In this document: positions 22,601 through 32,100 of the stretch, piece after piece | Layout of the letters: every line of letters starts with the position of its first letter | Numbering within the stretch: the first letter of the stretch is position 1 | Assembly: GCA_964020085.1 (NCBI GenBank) | Contig: OZ026604.1 | Location: 29,689,118 to 29,753,117, forward strand | Length of the DNA: 64,000 bases | Source of the DNA: Micromussa lordhowensis | Lineage: Eukaryota > Cnidaria > Anthozoa > Scleractinia > Lobophylliidae | Direction: 5' to 3' | Notes under the pieces: model-generated | Database searches by the model: none | Told to the model about the DNA's origin: nothing | What the model saw: the letters and a program-made list of their open reading frames with translations, nothing else | Translations under genes and position numbers: made by a program

Positions 22601-25600
22601 CTCTCAACAGGCCTAAAGTGTATGCCCAAAACTCTCTGGCATGTCATGAAACAGCTAACTGAGCACATGGCTACACAAGATGGACTGGAGGTAAGCCCAC
22701 CATAGTTTAACGTCATTATTGAGTGAAAAGGTAATTTAGGTAAAGCCTGCATTAGGTGTGACCCATACAGCCGGAGCTTACCTTGGCTTCTGTATCATGC
22801 ATATGAAGTGACTTGGAGTATATGTACTCCATCCAGTTCAGGGTTAGCCCTAAATTCGCCAGAACCCATTTATACGTCTGGGTGGAGAGTGAAGTGTCTT
22901 TTCCAAGATCATGACGCAATGAACCTGCCCACCCAGACCGCTTGATCCAATGTTCTCCAGAAGCACAGGTAGCCAGCATTTTCACTGGCTACTCATGACA
23001 CATATCTCCAAACAAATAATTTTTGAAAATTTCCCAGGGGAAGATGCCCTCATAATCCCCTACAAGTTCATGTCCTTCGGAAGCTCGAATTACAAGCACT
23101 GGCTACTTTAGAGTTTTAGCTGACTACTTTCAAATCTGTGGAGAACACTGCAGTCACCCTCTCCCAGGTTTCTTGACTTACACTGTAACCATATTCAACC
23201 TGTGAACACTCTTACCATCATATTTTTCCTTCAAAGCATCGGCATACTGCTTCAGACAGTTTGTGAGAACTTCCAGTACTCCAACCTCTCTGAACACGTC
23301 TTTATACTTAGGATCATAACTCAAAATGCGAATAAGAAAGCACAGTGCAGCTTGATGAAAATCAAACACCCTAACAAGAAAAACAGAAAATATTTCAATA
23401 CGTACAGTGTGTAAAAAGGAGTTGGTCATACTTGCCTTACTAGTAAATAACAACATACATGTAATATTACAATTATTACATGGATTGACCAACTGAAGAA
23501 AAGCTTAGCTTGAAACATTTGGCAGGCTCATTGACAAACCCAACTAGCTTTTCTGGCTTTTACAGCAGTTTTAAGACTTTGTTTTCAAGCGAGATTTAAG
23601 CTGCATTTAAGGTATTGTTCAGCCAGTAAAATTAGCCAGCAGCCGGACCCTAGAGATACCCATGATAACAACCATTTTTTTATGTTGGCTGGGTCATGTG
23701 GTGGGAATCTGCTAATAGTATGATTTTCAAGGGAGTAGTCTTCCTGATTTTACTCTCTTTTATGGATGGTCCAAATTAACAAAAAAGATGACTTACTTCA
23801 GGTTGTTCTTGAAAAGAATGCTAACAGAGATAAGCTCAGGACAAGGAACCCAGTTCAGATTACAGATCACCAATTCCAACAGTTTGAAAATTCTCTCCTG
23901 CACTTCAGTGTGTTTCTCTGGTACTGTTCCAACGAATAGAGACAATGTGTGTTGTGGTTCCAAGATGAAGTAGTTTGCATTGTCTGAGCAGTAGATGTTG
24001 TTGATGCAATCCAGAATATTTAAACAAAGGAGTTTGTCTGTTGTCTACAAAATACAAACACATCAATAAGCAAACTAGAGACCAGTGAACAAAGAAAGTT
24101 AAGTCTAATAGCCTAGGCTAGTAGATGTTGCAGACAGGCTTATGGATTCTGTCTGTCACTTTCCCGACAGGCAGGTGAAGTTTCTTGGAGAAAAATGTTT
24201 GAGGAAATTCAAAGTACAGACTGAAGTACCAGGGTTGTGAGAGCCGTGACAGGTGCTTCCCTTATTACATGTTAATTTAATCCACTTTCACTGCAGAAAC
24301 TGATTATAAGCCATAAGAAAACATACAAGCAATCAATTATATATTGCAAAATAAATAGAACAAAAGCAGTGGGGAAGGACTAGAAAGGAACATTAGAACC
24401 ATATATGCTAGTCCACCCAAAATATATAAAAACAAAACAAAGAAAAAAGCTGTTAATGTCACTGTTCCGGTTAAGATTTGAGCTACAAGGAACTCTACCC
24501 AACTCTAGAATTAACTAAAGTAATGACAACAGACATATTGGCGTAAATAAGGGGGAAACACCGCTCGGCGATTGCGTGACAGGCGACTTCTATAGCGTGA
24601 CCATTTTAAGGCCTCACTTCTCTGGCACTTCCAGCTGCACCTATGCCAACAACAACAAAACACAACAACGCGCTGCAACAGCAGCACAGCTACACTGTAT
24701 GTAGGCCAGCAGCGCCACTCCGAGAAGAGTATTGGCAGGTCCCAAAACTAGACTAACTGAAATGACCTCTCGTGCCTCACCTACATGTATCTCACCAGCG
24801 CTGCTGGGTCGGACTGGAATATTGACAGGTCAATATAATTAAAACCAGTAAAAAACTAGAGAACTTAGCTTGGGGAAGTCGCTACGCAAAAAAAAGTTCT
24901 TGCATTTATAAATTTAAAGTCTCTGCATCACCTCTTGAAGCATACAGGCTAAGATTATCAGTCTTAAGCCCTACGGGTAGGTTATTCCTTAAATACCGAA
25001 TTCTATGTAAAAAAGTGCCCTCAAAAAGCTCAGTTCTTACTTGGTGTAATCTCAGTTTATGACTTGAATAGGACCTCGAGTCTTTTATCCACGAACAAAA
25101 TTCAAAATTTATGTCACATGCACAATTATTACAGTATCTACATTTGATAGCCCTGACTACTGTATCAGATGAAATTATTGTATTAAATACTCAATTTTTT
25201 TTTTTTTTTTTGGGGGGGGGGGGGCATTGGAAGCTAATGAGAATAACCCACTAAGTTTCCAGCTAGTATAACCAGTAACAGTTTGCATTAAGGCCAAGCT
25301 CAAATATCGGTTTTCTTGGCACCATAGAAGCAATTTATGGTTATTGCTGTTTACAGTGTAGAATTTCCAGCGACTCTTTTACCTTGCAAAACACACTCTG
25401 TAGAACTTGAAATGCCTCGATGTTTCTGACACTAGTTCCTGCAAATAAATTACAAAGATGTGATATGTGGAAAGCACATGGAAAACGTTTTGTTGAAGTT
25501 AAAGAAAAGGGGCGCAAACTTCCTTCGTCAATAACCTGAAATAAAATTCTATATACAGTGTACATGTAGCAAAACAAATGCCACACCTTAACACCTTAAT

Positions 25601-27648
25601 ATAACGTCAAGTTTAACAAGGAATTTTACAATTTTGTGTAGTAAACATACCTCCACCAATTGGTTCGGGAATTTCAAATGCAGGGTCCTGAAAGGGAGTG
25701 CCACCAATGCTGACAAGAGGTCTCAAAGTCACATGACCAATCATGACAAGCGACGATACAAGAAGAACAACATTCCTACAAGCTTCGCGGGCTTCATTCC
25801 CAGTCATCTCACCAAGCATTAAGAGTAATTCTGTCAGAAACAGGTAACCATGACAGCTTCGAAAGTCAGCCAATAAATAATGTGAGATGGCAGATGAGTC
25901 TTTTAGACAACAAACCAATGTAACAATCATCTCTACAAGTTCTAAAGGATTGACTTGTTGAATTCTCCTCATGTTCATCAGGCACTGAGCAAAGCATGAT
26001 TTACCTGAAGAAAAAAAAATGATTTACCTAAAGAAAAAATTATCTCCATTTAAATAAAACAAATAACAAAAGCTTTCAATGACTTCAAAGATTTAGTGAA
26101 ACTGCTAAGGATCGCTTTTTCCACAACCAGGAGACACTATGTATTTTACCTTAACACCTTGGAAACAATGTTTGATCTTGTTTGATCGCCAAACATTTCC
26201 TGTTAGGACGGGGCTTAAATTTAAAGGTTAGAAATGCAAAAACTGATGAATATAATTACTTTGTTATAATAAATTATAATGTTTTGAAAAAGCAATCAAG
26301 TTAATTTTCCAGCAAATGACAAAAAGCATTTTTACAATAATCATTTCATTCTTGCCTACTGTGTCTTGTAAAGCATTTTTTGTACCTTGTGACAAGCTAA
26401 ATGTTATTTTTAGTCACGTCCTTACTTACTGTAAATACTGAGTAATTCAATTTTAATCTGTTTGATCAGAATGAATTCCTCCAATTATTTCCTTTGAAAT
26501 AGTGATTGACATGAAAATCTGTCCAAAAAGAAATACTTAATTTGAATAATAATGCAATAATTTTCTAGTTATTCTCTCTGATGAAACAGCTTTTTACATC
26601 ATAATTATTCAGACTTAACTAACACAAAAAAATCACTTCAGAATGAATCTGTGATTTTGCATTGAATCCATGAAAAATTGCCAAATTTGAATATGAACAG
26701 CTCGCCAATGTTTGAATTACAACCCAATTTGGACATTAAAACATGGTTAATTATTAAAATATAAGCTTATCTGGAAAATAGTCAAAACAATACAGATAAT
26801 TTTACAACAATGTATTGAAGCACGGTATCTTCGCAGACAATAAAGCAATTAGGCATGATTCAGCCGAACTTACTGTGAATGTAGTGTACCACATCCCTGT
26901 CTAAACCATGGCGGGTTAATGTCATCAATATTTCGGACACGCAGCTCCGCCACTGCACATTGTGTTTAGGAATCGCACATGATATTGCAGTGAAAAGTAA
27001 GGCGAGATCATCTGTGTGTACAAGCTCGCGTGACGTAGCGAAATAATTGCACAATTTTACAAGCACTTGGGTGTACAGTTTTTGTATCGTCAGGGCATCA
27101 TCCTGAATATCTTCGGTACTCTTTTCATTGGTTTTCTCGAGAGGAGGTAAATCGTAGAATAAATAAAGACACTTGACCATATTTGACGGTAAACTCGCAG
27201 CGACCATGCATTCCACAACAGGGGTATCTGCCGAAGCGAGAATATTCAATGTATTCAGTAGATTCCAGCCAGAAACGGTGTCCTCTGCAGAATCACGCAT
27301 TAAGAAGTCAATAATCATTTTACTAGCAGCTTCGTTGGGCTGGTTTGCCGCTCTCCGGCGAATTTCGTTCACCATAAGTCGAGAAACATGTGCGGCAAAC
27401 TGGCAAACATCGCCAAATTTCTCTGTCATAGTACTAGGTTTCGCTTGTCCAAACACCTTGCAGAACAAAGGTAGCATCATATACAGCTTCGATTCCTGTT
27501 CTCGTACAGTTAGTGGTACAGGTGAATGAAGAAATTCCATAAAAAGCTTTCGTAAATGCCTCAGTGAAAGAGCTTCATCTTCGGTCGACTGTTGAAAGTT
27601 CGACACTGGTCGACCCGGTCTACCAACAAGCTTTCGAACAAACTGCAT
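1618..27648 (-). CDS. WDFY3: WD repeat and FYVE domain protein 3 (Alfy / blue cheese), N-terminal 2100 residues, 3'-partial
   Basis: WDFY3 is a very large BEACH-family scaffold that links ubiquitinated aggregates to PI3P and the autophagy machinery. Exons from start to window edge: 26874-27648, 25651-26004, 25383-25438, 23797-24044, 23216-23370, 21975-22229, 19401-19607, 18498-18586, 17743-18189, 14121-14335, 11747-12912, 10875-11140, 9642-9854, 8828-9079, 8197-8337, 7593-7895, 6876-7028, 5510-5583, 5236-5397, 4255-4461, 3225-3442, 2519-2686, 1618-1793. All junctions are GT-AG and frame is kept through 6300 nt. Matches to remembered WDFY3 sequence run along the whole length, for example EKLYMMLP-like LYMMLP, DNANYFILE, NQQVMCEAGL, LQRMFERLASQ, LGLVAMA-DVEGLYA and LNTHILHLTFALVGTVDS. 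The ATG at 27648 agrees with the family start (short basic GRPGRP segment, then LRHLRKLF). The human protein is 3526 residues; the PH-BEACH, WD40 and FYVE part is outside the window. Confidence 0.95.
2755..3115. mobile_element. MITE with about 20-bp terminal inverted repeats
   Basis: The left end reads AACCTCTCCACAACTGTCA and the right end is the inverse of AACCTCTCTACAACGGTCAT. The interior is non-coding. The element lies in the WDFY3 intron between exons 22 and 21. I could not settle a target duplication, so the superfamily stays open. Confidence 0.65.
3575..3800. repeat. Possible Penelope-like terminal region with decayed hammerhead-ribozyme-like core
   Basis: The stretch holds AACGCTCGAAAAGTCAGC, which resembles the catalytic 3' half (CGAAAC, GUC, AGC) of hammerheads reported in Penelope-like elements. 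The expected CUGA(U/C)GA box upstream is degenerate here (CTATTATCAG). Downstream is TTTAGAAACTTACCCCCTTT, also present at 13735-13754 just upstream (on the minus strand) of a Penelope-like GIY-YIG fragment. The family link rests on that shared block and on memory of such elements. Confidence 0.35.
4626..4648. repeat. Poly-C tract
   Basis: A run of C interrupted by a single A close to its start, followed by non-coding sequence in a WDFY3 intron. It has no apparent function and is prone to length error in sequencing. Confidence 0.8.
6121..6803 (-). mobile_element. tRNA-derived SINE (family 1), interrupted by a MITE
   Basis: On the minus strand the head reads GGGGAGCAGGTATGGCGCAG (6803 downward). 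It carries an A-box-like TGGCGCAGTGG and, further on, a B-box-like GTGTTCGATTTC, then a body with GTGGGTTGAATTTGTTGG and TTTTTCTCCGGG. The head and the body are separated by the MITE at 6351-6781. Sister copies lie at 14386-14500, 43835-44040 and 54178-54441. It lies in the WDFY3 intron between exons 18 and 17. Confidence 0.8.
6351..6781. mobile_element. Long-TIR MITE with 9-bp target duplication
   Basis: The ends read TAGCCTGTTCCAGGCTCTCG and the exact inverse. The terminal inverted repeats are about 161 bp each (6351-6511 and 6621-6781) with a handful of mismatches, around a core of about 109 bp. Both sides are flanked by CACTGCGCC (6342-6350 and 6782-6790), a 9-bp target duplication made inside the host SINE. 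Nine base pairs with long TIRs fits Mutator-like elements, but this is not proven. No open frame is present. Confidence 0.88.
7270..7510. repeat. Decayed inverted-repeat element related to 1294-1434
   Basis: The block from the TCCTGCAATCTGATTGGAT phrase to CCCAGCCGGCAAATAACATA shares words and word order with the left end of the window (near 210-260 and 1330-1440). It is diverged and non-coding. Confidence 0.45.
8376..8590 (-). mobile_element. tRNA-derived SINE (family 2)
   Basis: On the minus strand the segment starts with a tRNA-like part carrying a TGACCGAGAGACGG-type A box and a B box TTGTTCAAATCC. This is followed by CTGTCTGTATTTGTTCTCGG and ends near AGCCAACTGGTCAGCCTGCC. It lies in the WDFY3 intron between exons 15 and 14. 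Confidence 0.55.
8828..12000 (-). CDS. WDFY3: WDFY3 exons 11 (end) to 14: concanavalin A-like domain
   Basis: This part of WDFY3, roughly residues 1265-1566, encodes the ConA-like lectin/glucanase fold found N-terminal to the PH-BEACH module in BEACH proteins. Visible landmarks are RVKCVVSMTTP, FVEFDMSVDGFGCLFLP, GLTFLCWICID, HPVRLLTI, RWHHVMVVLNK, ALFVDGKHVNT, AYVGTPPSPSY, LLWRLGPTHLIEE and LGPNYVGSFQ, each with an obvious WDFY3 counterpart. Exon 12 ends in phase 0 at 10875 and joins exon 13 (9854) directly as MLV-VCTDEGG, matching the family spacing, so no exon is needed in the 10.75-10.81 kb interval. Confidence 0.88.
10211..10276. repeat. Three tandem copies of a 23-bp unit
   Basis: The unit GCTTAAGAACATCAGAACTT plus GAA is repeated at 10211, 10234 and, partly, 10257, with few changes. 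It lies just upstream of the tRNA-like repeat. Confidence 0.85.
10290..10575 (+). mobile_element. Composite repeat with embedded tRNA-like sequence (SINE-like)
   Basis: A tRNA-like unit at 10434-10506 can fold to a cloverleaf: acceptor GGCTTGA pairs with TCAGGCC, D-arm GCTC/GAGC, T-arm ATGGG/CCCAT with TTCAAAT loop. Position 33 is C rather than U and the anticodon stem has a mismatch, so a working tRNA gene is unlikely. The flanks on both sides repeat the phrase GATCAATCATGTCTTC. A second, damaged copy of the arrangement lies at 42960-43200. Confidence 0.65.
11376..11633. mobile_element. MITE with 3-bp TTA target duplication (PIF/Harbinger-like)
   Basis: The left end CTGCGCTGTTCAATAACACG and the inverse of the right end CTGCACTTTTCAATAACATG define TIRs that extend about 65 bp inward through ACTCTAAAATTCAAAGCTCA. 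A second inner inverted pair, CAGCTCCTCCCAGCTTCC, follows. TTA lies on both sides (11373-11375 and 11634-11636), the trinucleotide typical of PIF/Harbinger insertion. It is in the WDFY3 intron between exons 12 and 11. Confidence 0.75.
11747..12912 (-). CDS. WDFY3: WDFY3 exon 11 with a long acidic, probably disordered insertion
   Basis: This 1166-bp exon covers residues 934-1322. It begins with conserved RDFLRLGFPLYC and ends with the first strands of the ConA-like domain. Between them lie about 300 residues rich in Ser, Asp and Glu, including DVEKDDDEE, a proline patch TPPRPPPRRSK, and DEDEYLIV at residues 1041-1048. In human WDFY3 the matching linker is, from memory, about 60 residues. The acid-rich context in front of Y1045-L-I-V1048 fits the [W/F/Y]-x-x-[L/I/V] LC3-interacting consensus. 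Exon structure is certain; the function of the insertion is inference. Confidence 0.85.
13361..13734 (-). pseudogene. Penelope-like element, C-terminal GIY-YIG endonuclease fragment, decayed
   Basis: Minus-strand translation gives FTCTSANVIYCITCTCKK, then KLCTGKTGR, then REHLRDVEKDN, then KTLEQKFLFQIGTLNP and a final NERFSFK stop. The VIY and CTG pair stands in place of GIY and YIG, with the CxxC cysteines and the GxxR that follow still visible, as in Penelope-like retroelements. Two in-frame stops after KTGR and LGD, and loss of the catalytic Tyr in the second motif, show it is dead. Only this 3' end is present; no reverse transcriptase lies next to it. It sits in WDFY3 intron 10. Confidence 0.75.
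14386..14500 (+). mobile_element. SINE family 1, truncated copy
   Basis: GGGGAGCAGGGATGGTGGAG starts the copy, followed by B-box-like GGGTTTGATTTTGG, then GTGGGTTGAGTTTGTTGTTG. The 3' part after about 14490 is not family-like. It lies in the WDFY3 intron between exons 10 and 9, starting about 50 bp from exon 10. Confidence 0.7.
14682..15528 (-). pseudogene. Non-LTR retrotransposon endonuclease (EEP) domain fragment
   Basis: The reading encodes an endonuclease/exonuclease/phosphatase-type domain of a CR1/L2-like LINE. Landmarks are VVVTWYRPPDSS, YLMGDLNCD, TLIDVTYTN, ISDHSMVFTYR and the tail HAPLRRMRVCAHSSPWI. The GDLN and SDH motifs carry catalytic residues. The frame ends at TT-stop after a run of seven A (near 14803); shifting by one base continues with QRNIVNNEIRLAKQSYYHN to a stop near 14682, so one frameshift is clear. 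No reverse transcriptase follows on this strand. It lies in the WDFY3 intron between exons 10 and 9. Confidence 0.85.
15535..16670. other. Intronic, no gene recognised
   Basis: Between two oppositely oriented LINE fragments there is non-coding sequence with a C-rich block (about 16200-16480, repeated words CAGGAGG, CCCCTGG and GGGTG). Open stretches here show no family resemblance. Confidence 0.5.
16675..17213 (+). pseudogene. LINE reverse-transcriptase C-terminal tail with (TATC)n 3' end
   Basis: The frame reads IQPHFDYCNIVWGN, KVQKLQNRAAPVL, ATMVYKSLHGLAPDYL and LNVPLPRTNYYKNSFSYSG, the usual end of CR1/L2-type LINE polymerases. A one-base deletion near 17047 puts a stop after FLVT; the next frame carries LPRDVRQAESLGLF and ends at 17118. 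The 3' end carries a (TATC)n tail at 17182-17213, as these LINEs often do. It is 5' truncated. Confidence 0.85.
17182..17213 (+). repeat. (TATC)n microsatellite
   Basis: About seven TATC units end in TGTC, forming the terminal simple repeat of the adjoining LINE fragment. Confidence 0.9.
18245..18360. repeat. Degenerate GATT/GACT microsatellite
   Basis: The stretch is built of GACT, GATT and GACA tetranucleotides without a long perfect run, in the WDFY3 intron between exons 9 and 8. Confidence 0.75.
18778..18850 (+). other. tRNA-like sequence, probably SINE-derived
   Basis: Acceptor GGCCTCG can pair with TGGGGCC, a D-arm GCTC/GAGC and a T-arm with GGGTTCAAACCCC are present. The anticodon arm does not fold with a normal 7-base loop, so I call it a pseudo-tRNA or SINE head rather than a tRNA gene. 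Confidence 0.55.
19064..19149 (-). other. tRNA-like sequence, probably SINE-derived
   Basis: On the minus strand GCCTCGGTAGCTTAGTGG gives an A box and CATGGGTTTGAATCCTGC a B box, with a stretched centre containing repeated ATGACATCTA. This is too irregular for a functional tRNA. Confidence 0.45.
20330..20525. repeat. Palindromic repeat of the GCGATGATCATTCTTC family
   Basis: The interval includes ATATACAAAATAATTCATAT, a TGAACTACGGTTGTATATGA arm and its inverse near the right end (ACAACCGCAGTTCATATT), with TGCGATGATCATTCTTCG between. A sister copy is at 44241-44368. It separates the two copies of the duplicated block in the 20-21.7 kb element. Confidence 0.65.
21340..21425 (+). other. tRNA-like sequence (pseudo)
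   Basis: TTCGTGGTCAAGTGGTAATA gives an A-box-like start and GGCGGTTCAAATCCTGG a B box, with an enlarged arm in between. It is probably SINE-derived and lies inside the 20-21.7 kb element. Confidence 0.4.
22769..22985 (-). mobile_element. SINE family 3, diverged copy
   Basis: On the minus strand the words are GATCAAGCGGTCTGGGTGGG, AAAAGACACTTCACTCTCCA, CGTATAAATGGGTTCTGGCG and ATGGAGTACATATACTCC. The same order occurs in a better kept copy at 46150-46395. It lies in the WDFY3 intron between exons 6 and 5. Confidence 0.65.
24906..25170 (-). pseudogene. LINE reverse-transcriptase C-terminal tail
   Basis: Translation reads CRYCNNCACDINFEF, SSHKLRLHQVRTELFEGTF, HRIRYLRNNLPVGLK and ends NL-stop. 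The spacing of HQVRTELF, a hydrophobic segment and LPV is that of the last part of non-LTR polymerases. Nothing upstream of the fragment is kept, so it is 5' truncated. It lies in the WDFY3 intron between exons 4 and 3. Confidence 0.6.
25195..25224. repeat. Poly-T / poly-G tract
   Basis: About 17 T are followed by about 13 G. It is intronic, and its length is probably unreliable in sequencing. Confidence 0.9.
26005..26873. other. WDFY3 intron 1, no feature recognised
   Basis: The sequence is AT-rich, with no coding similarity and no clear repeat. Splice sites at both ends are canonical. Confidence 0.6.
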
Positions 27649-27931
27649 TTTCGCGACCCGTTTAGGACGACCGTCAATATTTGGAGGTTCCTTTTAAGTC
27701 TAACATTCCATCTGGATAAAAACCGAATAAAATATCATGGCCATAAGCCAAGATTTGCGTGAGAAACCTCCTAAACAATTTGTACCACTGTCCATTTTCT
27801 CGTTTCACCTTCCTGAAACTGTGGTTCATATCTCCATGGGGTTACCCGCTGATCATAAAGCGCCTTGCGACTTTTCGTGACGTGTTATACAACGTGTAGT
27901 GATTTTCATCAACACAAGAATTTTCCACGCA
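27649..27931. promoter_or_regulatory. Candidate bidirectional promoter between WDFY3 and RNLS
   Basis: Only 283 bp separate the two start codons, which point away from each other, so both 5' UTRs and both core promoters should lie here unless non-coding first exons lie elsewhere. A CRE half-site TGACGT is present at 27878-27883. No convincing TATA box is visible. The arrangement is seen directly; shared control is inference. Confidence 0.6.
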
Positions 27932-29135
27932 ATGAATTTTGCGGACAAAATGCCTTCGCCTCACCGTTTACTTATAGTCGGTGCAGGTCTCACGGGATCA
28001 GTAACAGCCTCGTTACTTCGCCGAAAGTTTCCAAAGGATGCCTTAAACATTACCGTATGGGAAAAGTCTCGAGGTGCTGGGGGAAGAATGACTACAAACA
28101 GGAACCCCAGTGATCCACGATGCACTGCCGATCTTGGAGCCCAGTACGCTTCAGCCACGTCGGCTTATGCAAAATCACACGAGAGGCAAGTAGCTCTTAA
28201 TTTAATGCTGTGGCCTGCGTTAACCTCTCTGTACACAGAGCGTACATCTGCCCCCCTCTAAACCACAACCTCAGCTAGTACTGCCGCCTGTGAAACAGCC
28301 GAACCGGCGAAGGCTCGGATCATGTGTACTAACGGCATCAGCGGCCGAGTGTTGATCGATACCCTCGATTGACATCTCGATCGATGCTCCATCGACAGTC
28401 TGTCTACACCTCGGTTGACACTCGATCATTTTTGCGCATAGTACACATGATGCAACTGCAAGGCATCTTGGTCACCACCCTCGATTGACACTTGATCGAT
28501 ACTCGATTGACGCTCAATCAACCCCTCACTCAATCAACATCTCGGTCGACAGTCAGTCGAGAATCGGCTAATTTTCTATTGTGATAGCATATCATCATAT
28601 AGCGACCTCCTTAAGAGGGCTAATTTAAAAAAATTATGTAATAGTAGATTACATGACATAGCTGTGTTAATGTTTAAAGTTAAAAATAATTTGTGCCCTA
28701 ATAATATCAAGAACCTGTTTGTTATTAATAACAACGAATATAATTTAAGAAACAATGGTTTCAGTATCCCTAGAGTTAGTACTACGCGCTATGGTAAGCA
28801 CTCTCTTAGGTACTTAGGTCCAGTAATCTGGTCTAAGTTAGATGGAAAAATAAGAGCACAAAGAACGCTGCAAGAATTTAAAAACGCTTTACATAAAGTA
28901 GATATATACACTTTGATCTCTCCGAATGATTGTAAGAACTGTATTTTATGTAAATCTTAAATAATTTAAATATTATTAAGATCATATTATTCTGATCATT
29001 ACTATCTTATTATCTTATTATATGTAGGTTATTATCTTATTATATAGGGTAGGTTTTATATAGTTTTTAGATTATTTTAGTTTAGGTGTCCTTACTTAGT
29101 GGGAAACTGCTATCTTATTTGACACGTAAATAAAG

Positions 29136-29168
<33 letters not shown>

Positions 29169-32100
29169 GACAAGCCATTGAGTGTTGATCGATACATATG
29201 AGTTGGTCAACACTCAGCCAACTATGGACCAACATTACTGTCGATATAGTGTTGATCGAATGCCAAGCGAGTGTCAATCATGATGTCCATCGAGCGTCCA
29301 TCAAGTGTCAATAGATCCAGTGTTGACTGAGTATCGATTGAGTTGTCAATCGAGTGTCAATTGAGATATGGAGGATCAATCGAGGGTATTGATTGTCACT
29401 CGACCGTGGGTGCCTTTAGTAAACATGATCCATACTGTCGACACTTCTGTGAGCTTGTGAAACAGCCAAACCATCAAAGTGTTTGTGTAGTAGTGTGTTT
29501 TCTAGGGAACTAAACCACAGTATGCTTTAGGAGGTGGTTTGTCTGTATCCCCTAGGGGTAGTCCCTCACAGTGGATAGAGCAGACTTTATGGTAGGTGGA
29601 CTTGTGTATCTACAAAGATATCCCTGGGAAGTGGTCGCTTTGTATCTCCTGGGAGGTTATTTTGAAAATTTCCATATATCCCTGGGAGTCTCTGATGGCT
29701 TTGTGTAACTCAGCATCCCCTAGCAGTTACTGCTTTGGTAATTGACCTTCTTGCGAGGTAGTCTCTCTGTATTCCTTGGTGGGTTTCCAGAAAAATTATC
29801 TCCAAGGCTACTTGCCTCAGGAGGAAAGCAGTCCAACTCTGAGATTACTCATTGTTGTAATATGATTGAACCTGTGGGGACCCCCCTATGGCGTGGGGTC
29901 CCTGGCATTTTATGGGCCGCCCCGCAGATTAGCGGCCGTGGGAAATTGACATGGAGAACGTGCTGAAAGTTGAACACTTTGATCGTTGAGTTTGTTTAGT
30001 TATTGAGTAGCCTTAATTTCAGCTTACAACATGGTGTCAGAAGAAATAGGGCAAAGTACGGGCTGAGAACTGTTCAACGTCTTGAACGATAAGAAAGAGC
30101 GGAGAGTTTACTGTACAAACCTTGGCTGAGTGACAAACCGCGATGGCTGAGCGAGATACGAGAACTCCTGGTCCTTTGGTACTCGACGCTAATGCAGCGG
30201 ACAACTGGAGAAAGTTTTTCATGCAGTTTGAAATTTATCTAGTTGCGAAAGGCAAGGATGAAAAACCGGATAAGTTGAAAGTAAACATGTTACTTAATTG
30301 TGCTGGACCTGAAGCGATTGAGGAATACAGTCATTTTGTTTACAATGCTGGAGAAGAGAAGGAAAACTATGCAGATGTATGCAAGAAATTTAAGGAACTC
30401 TGCGAAGGAGCCAGGAATGTGATATATGAAAGGTTAGTGTTTAATCAGCGTAACCAGAAAGAGGGAGAGAGGATTGATAATTATGTCAGTGAACTGAAAC
30501 GGTTGTCGCTAACGTGTGATTTTGGCGATCTGCGAGATTCGCTAATAAGGGATCGAATTGTGGGAGGTGTGCTGTCTGACGAGTTGAGAGGAGAATTGCT
30601 AAAGAAACCTGACCTGACCCTTCAGAAGGCTCATGATTACTGCCGAACCTTTGAGGCAGCAGAATTGCAAAAGTACAAGTTTAGCACACCAGCAGGTGCT
30701 GGAACTGAACATTCAATAGGAATTCAGCCAGTTAATAAGTTAAACGAACAGGACAAGAAACCCCCTCGTTCCTGTAAGTTTTGTGGTTACAAGCACCCAT
30801 TTACTAAACCATCTCGCTGTCCTGCATTTGGAAAATTGTGTCTTAAGTGTAAACAAAAAGGTCATTTTGCGCAAGTGTGCCCAGCAAATGTAAAAGGGGG
30901 CTCCCAAGTTGATGTAGTGCAACACACCCAAAGTTCAAGTCAGGAGGTAAATACGTATTTTGAATCTATTGAACTTGGAAGTGTTCTGGACGCCAGGAAA
31001 TCCAGAAAGAGCCTGGTAACTATTCAGATTGGAGGACAAGCGGTTGAAATCAAGGCAGACACAGGTGCAGAGGCAACGGTCATTCCATATCATCTGTATG
31101 AGAAAATTACCAAGAAACCTCTCCAGCAGATTCAGCAACCTTTGAAAGGGTGGCTTGCAACTAAGCCCGTTCATCCGAGAGGCTGTGTACGCCTTCCTAC
31201 TCGGTACAAGAACCGTCAAATGGATTTGCTGTATCTTGTTGTTGATGGAAACTTTACACCCTTACTGGGTTGTGATGCCTGTTTGGATTTAGAAGTCCTT
31301 AAGTTTATGAATCTCCAACTGATTGATTCGCCAGAGCCTGATCGAGCCACACCAAAACCACAGGGAGCATGTGAAGACCAGACTATGTTCCAAAAAGATT
31401 CAGTTTTATGTGGATACCAAGATTGTTTCAGTGACAAACCTGGACAACTTCCAAACAAAGTGCATCTGGAAGTTGATACTTCAGTGCCACCAGTTGTACA
31501 CCCTCCCAGGAAAATTCCAGTTGCTATGTTGGAACCTGCAAGAGAAAAGCTCAAAGAGATGGAAGAAGCTGGTATTATTGTGAAAGAGGATGAGCCTACA
31601 CCTTGGGTTTCATCAATGCTAGTTATTGACAAAAGGAAGGTGAACGATAAAAGAAAGGACACTCCACCTTCAAAGGATGATGTTCGAATTTGTATTGACC
31701 CCAGAGACCTTAACAAAGCGTTGAAACGTCCCCACTATCCAATGGTTACTGTCGAAGAAGTTGCAAACCGACTTGCAGGTGCTAAGAGTTTCACTTCACT
31801 TGATGCATGCAGTGGATACTGGCAGCTCCCTGTAGATGATGAGAGTTCCAAGCTTTTGACTTTTAACACTCCGTGGGGGCGATATCGATTTACAAGACTC
31901 CCTTTTGGTATCTCACCAGCCCCTGAACTCTACCAAAGGGAGATGGACAGACTCTTTGCAGGAGTCCCTGTTGAAATTATAGTAGATGATTTTCTAGTGC
32001 ATGGTAAAGACCAAAGTGAAGTTGATGAGAAGATGAGAAGAGTGTTGGACAGGAGCAGAGAGGTGGGCTTGAAATTTAACCCCAAGAAAGTGAAACTCAG

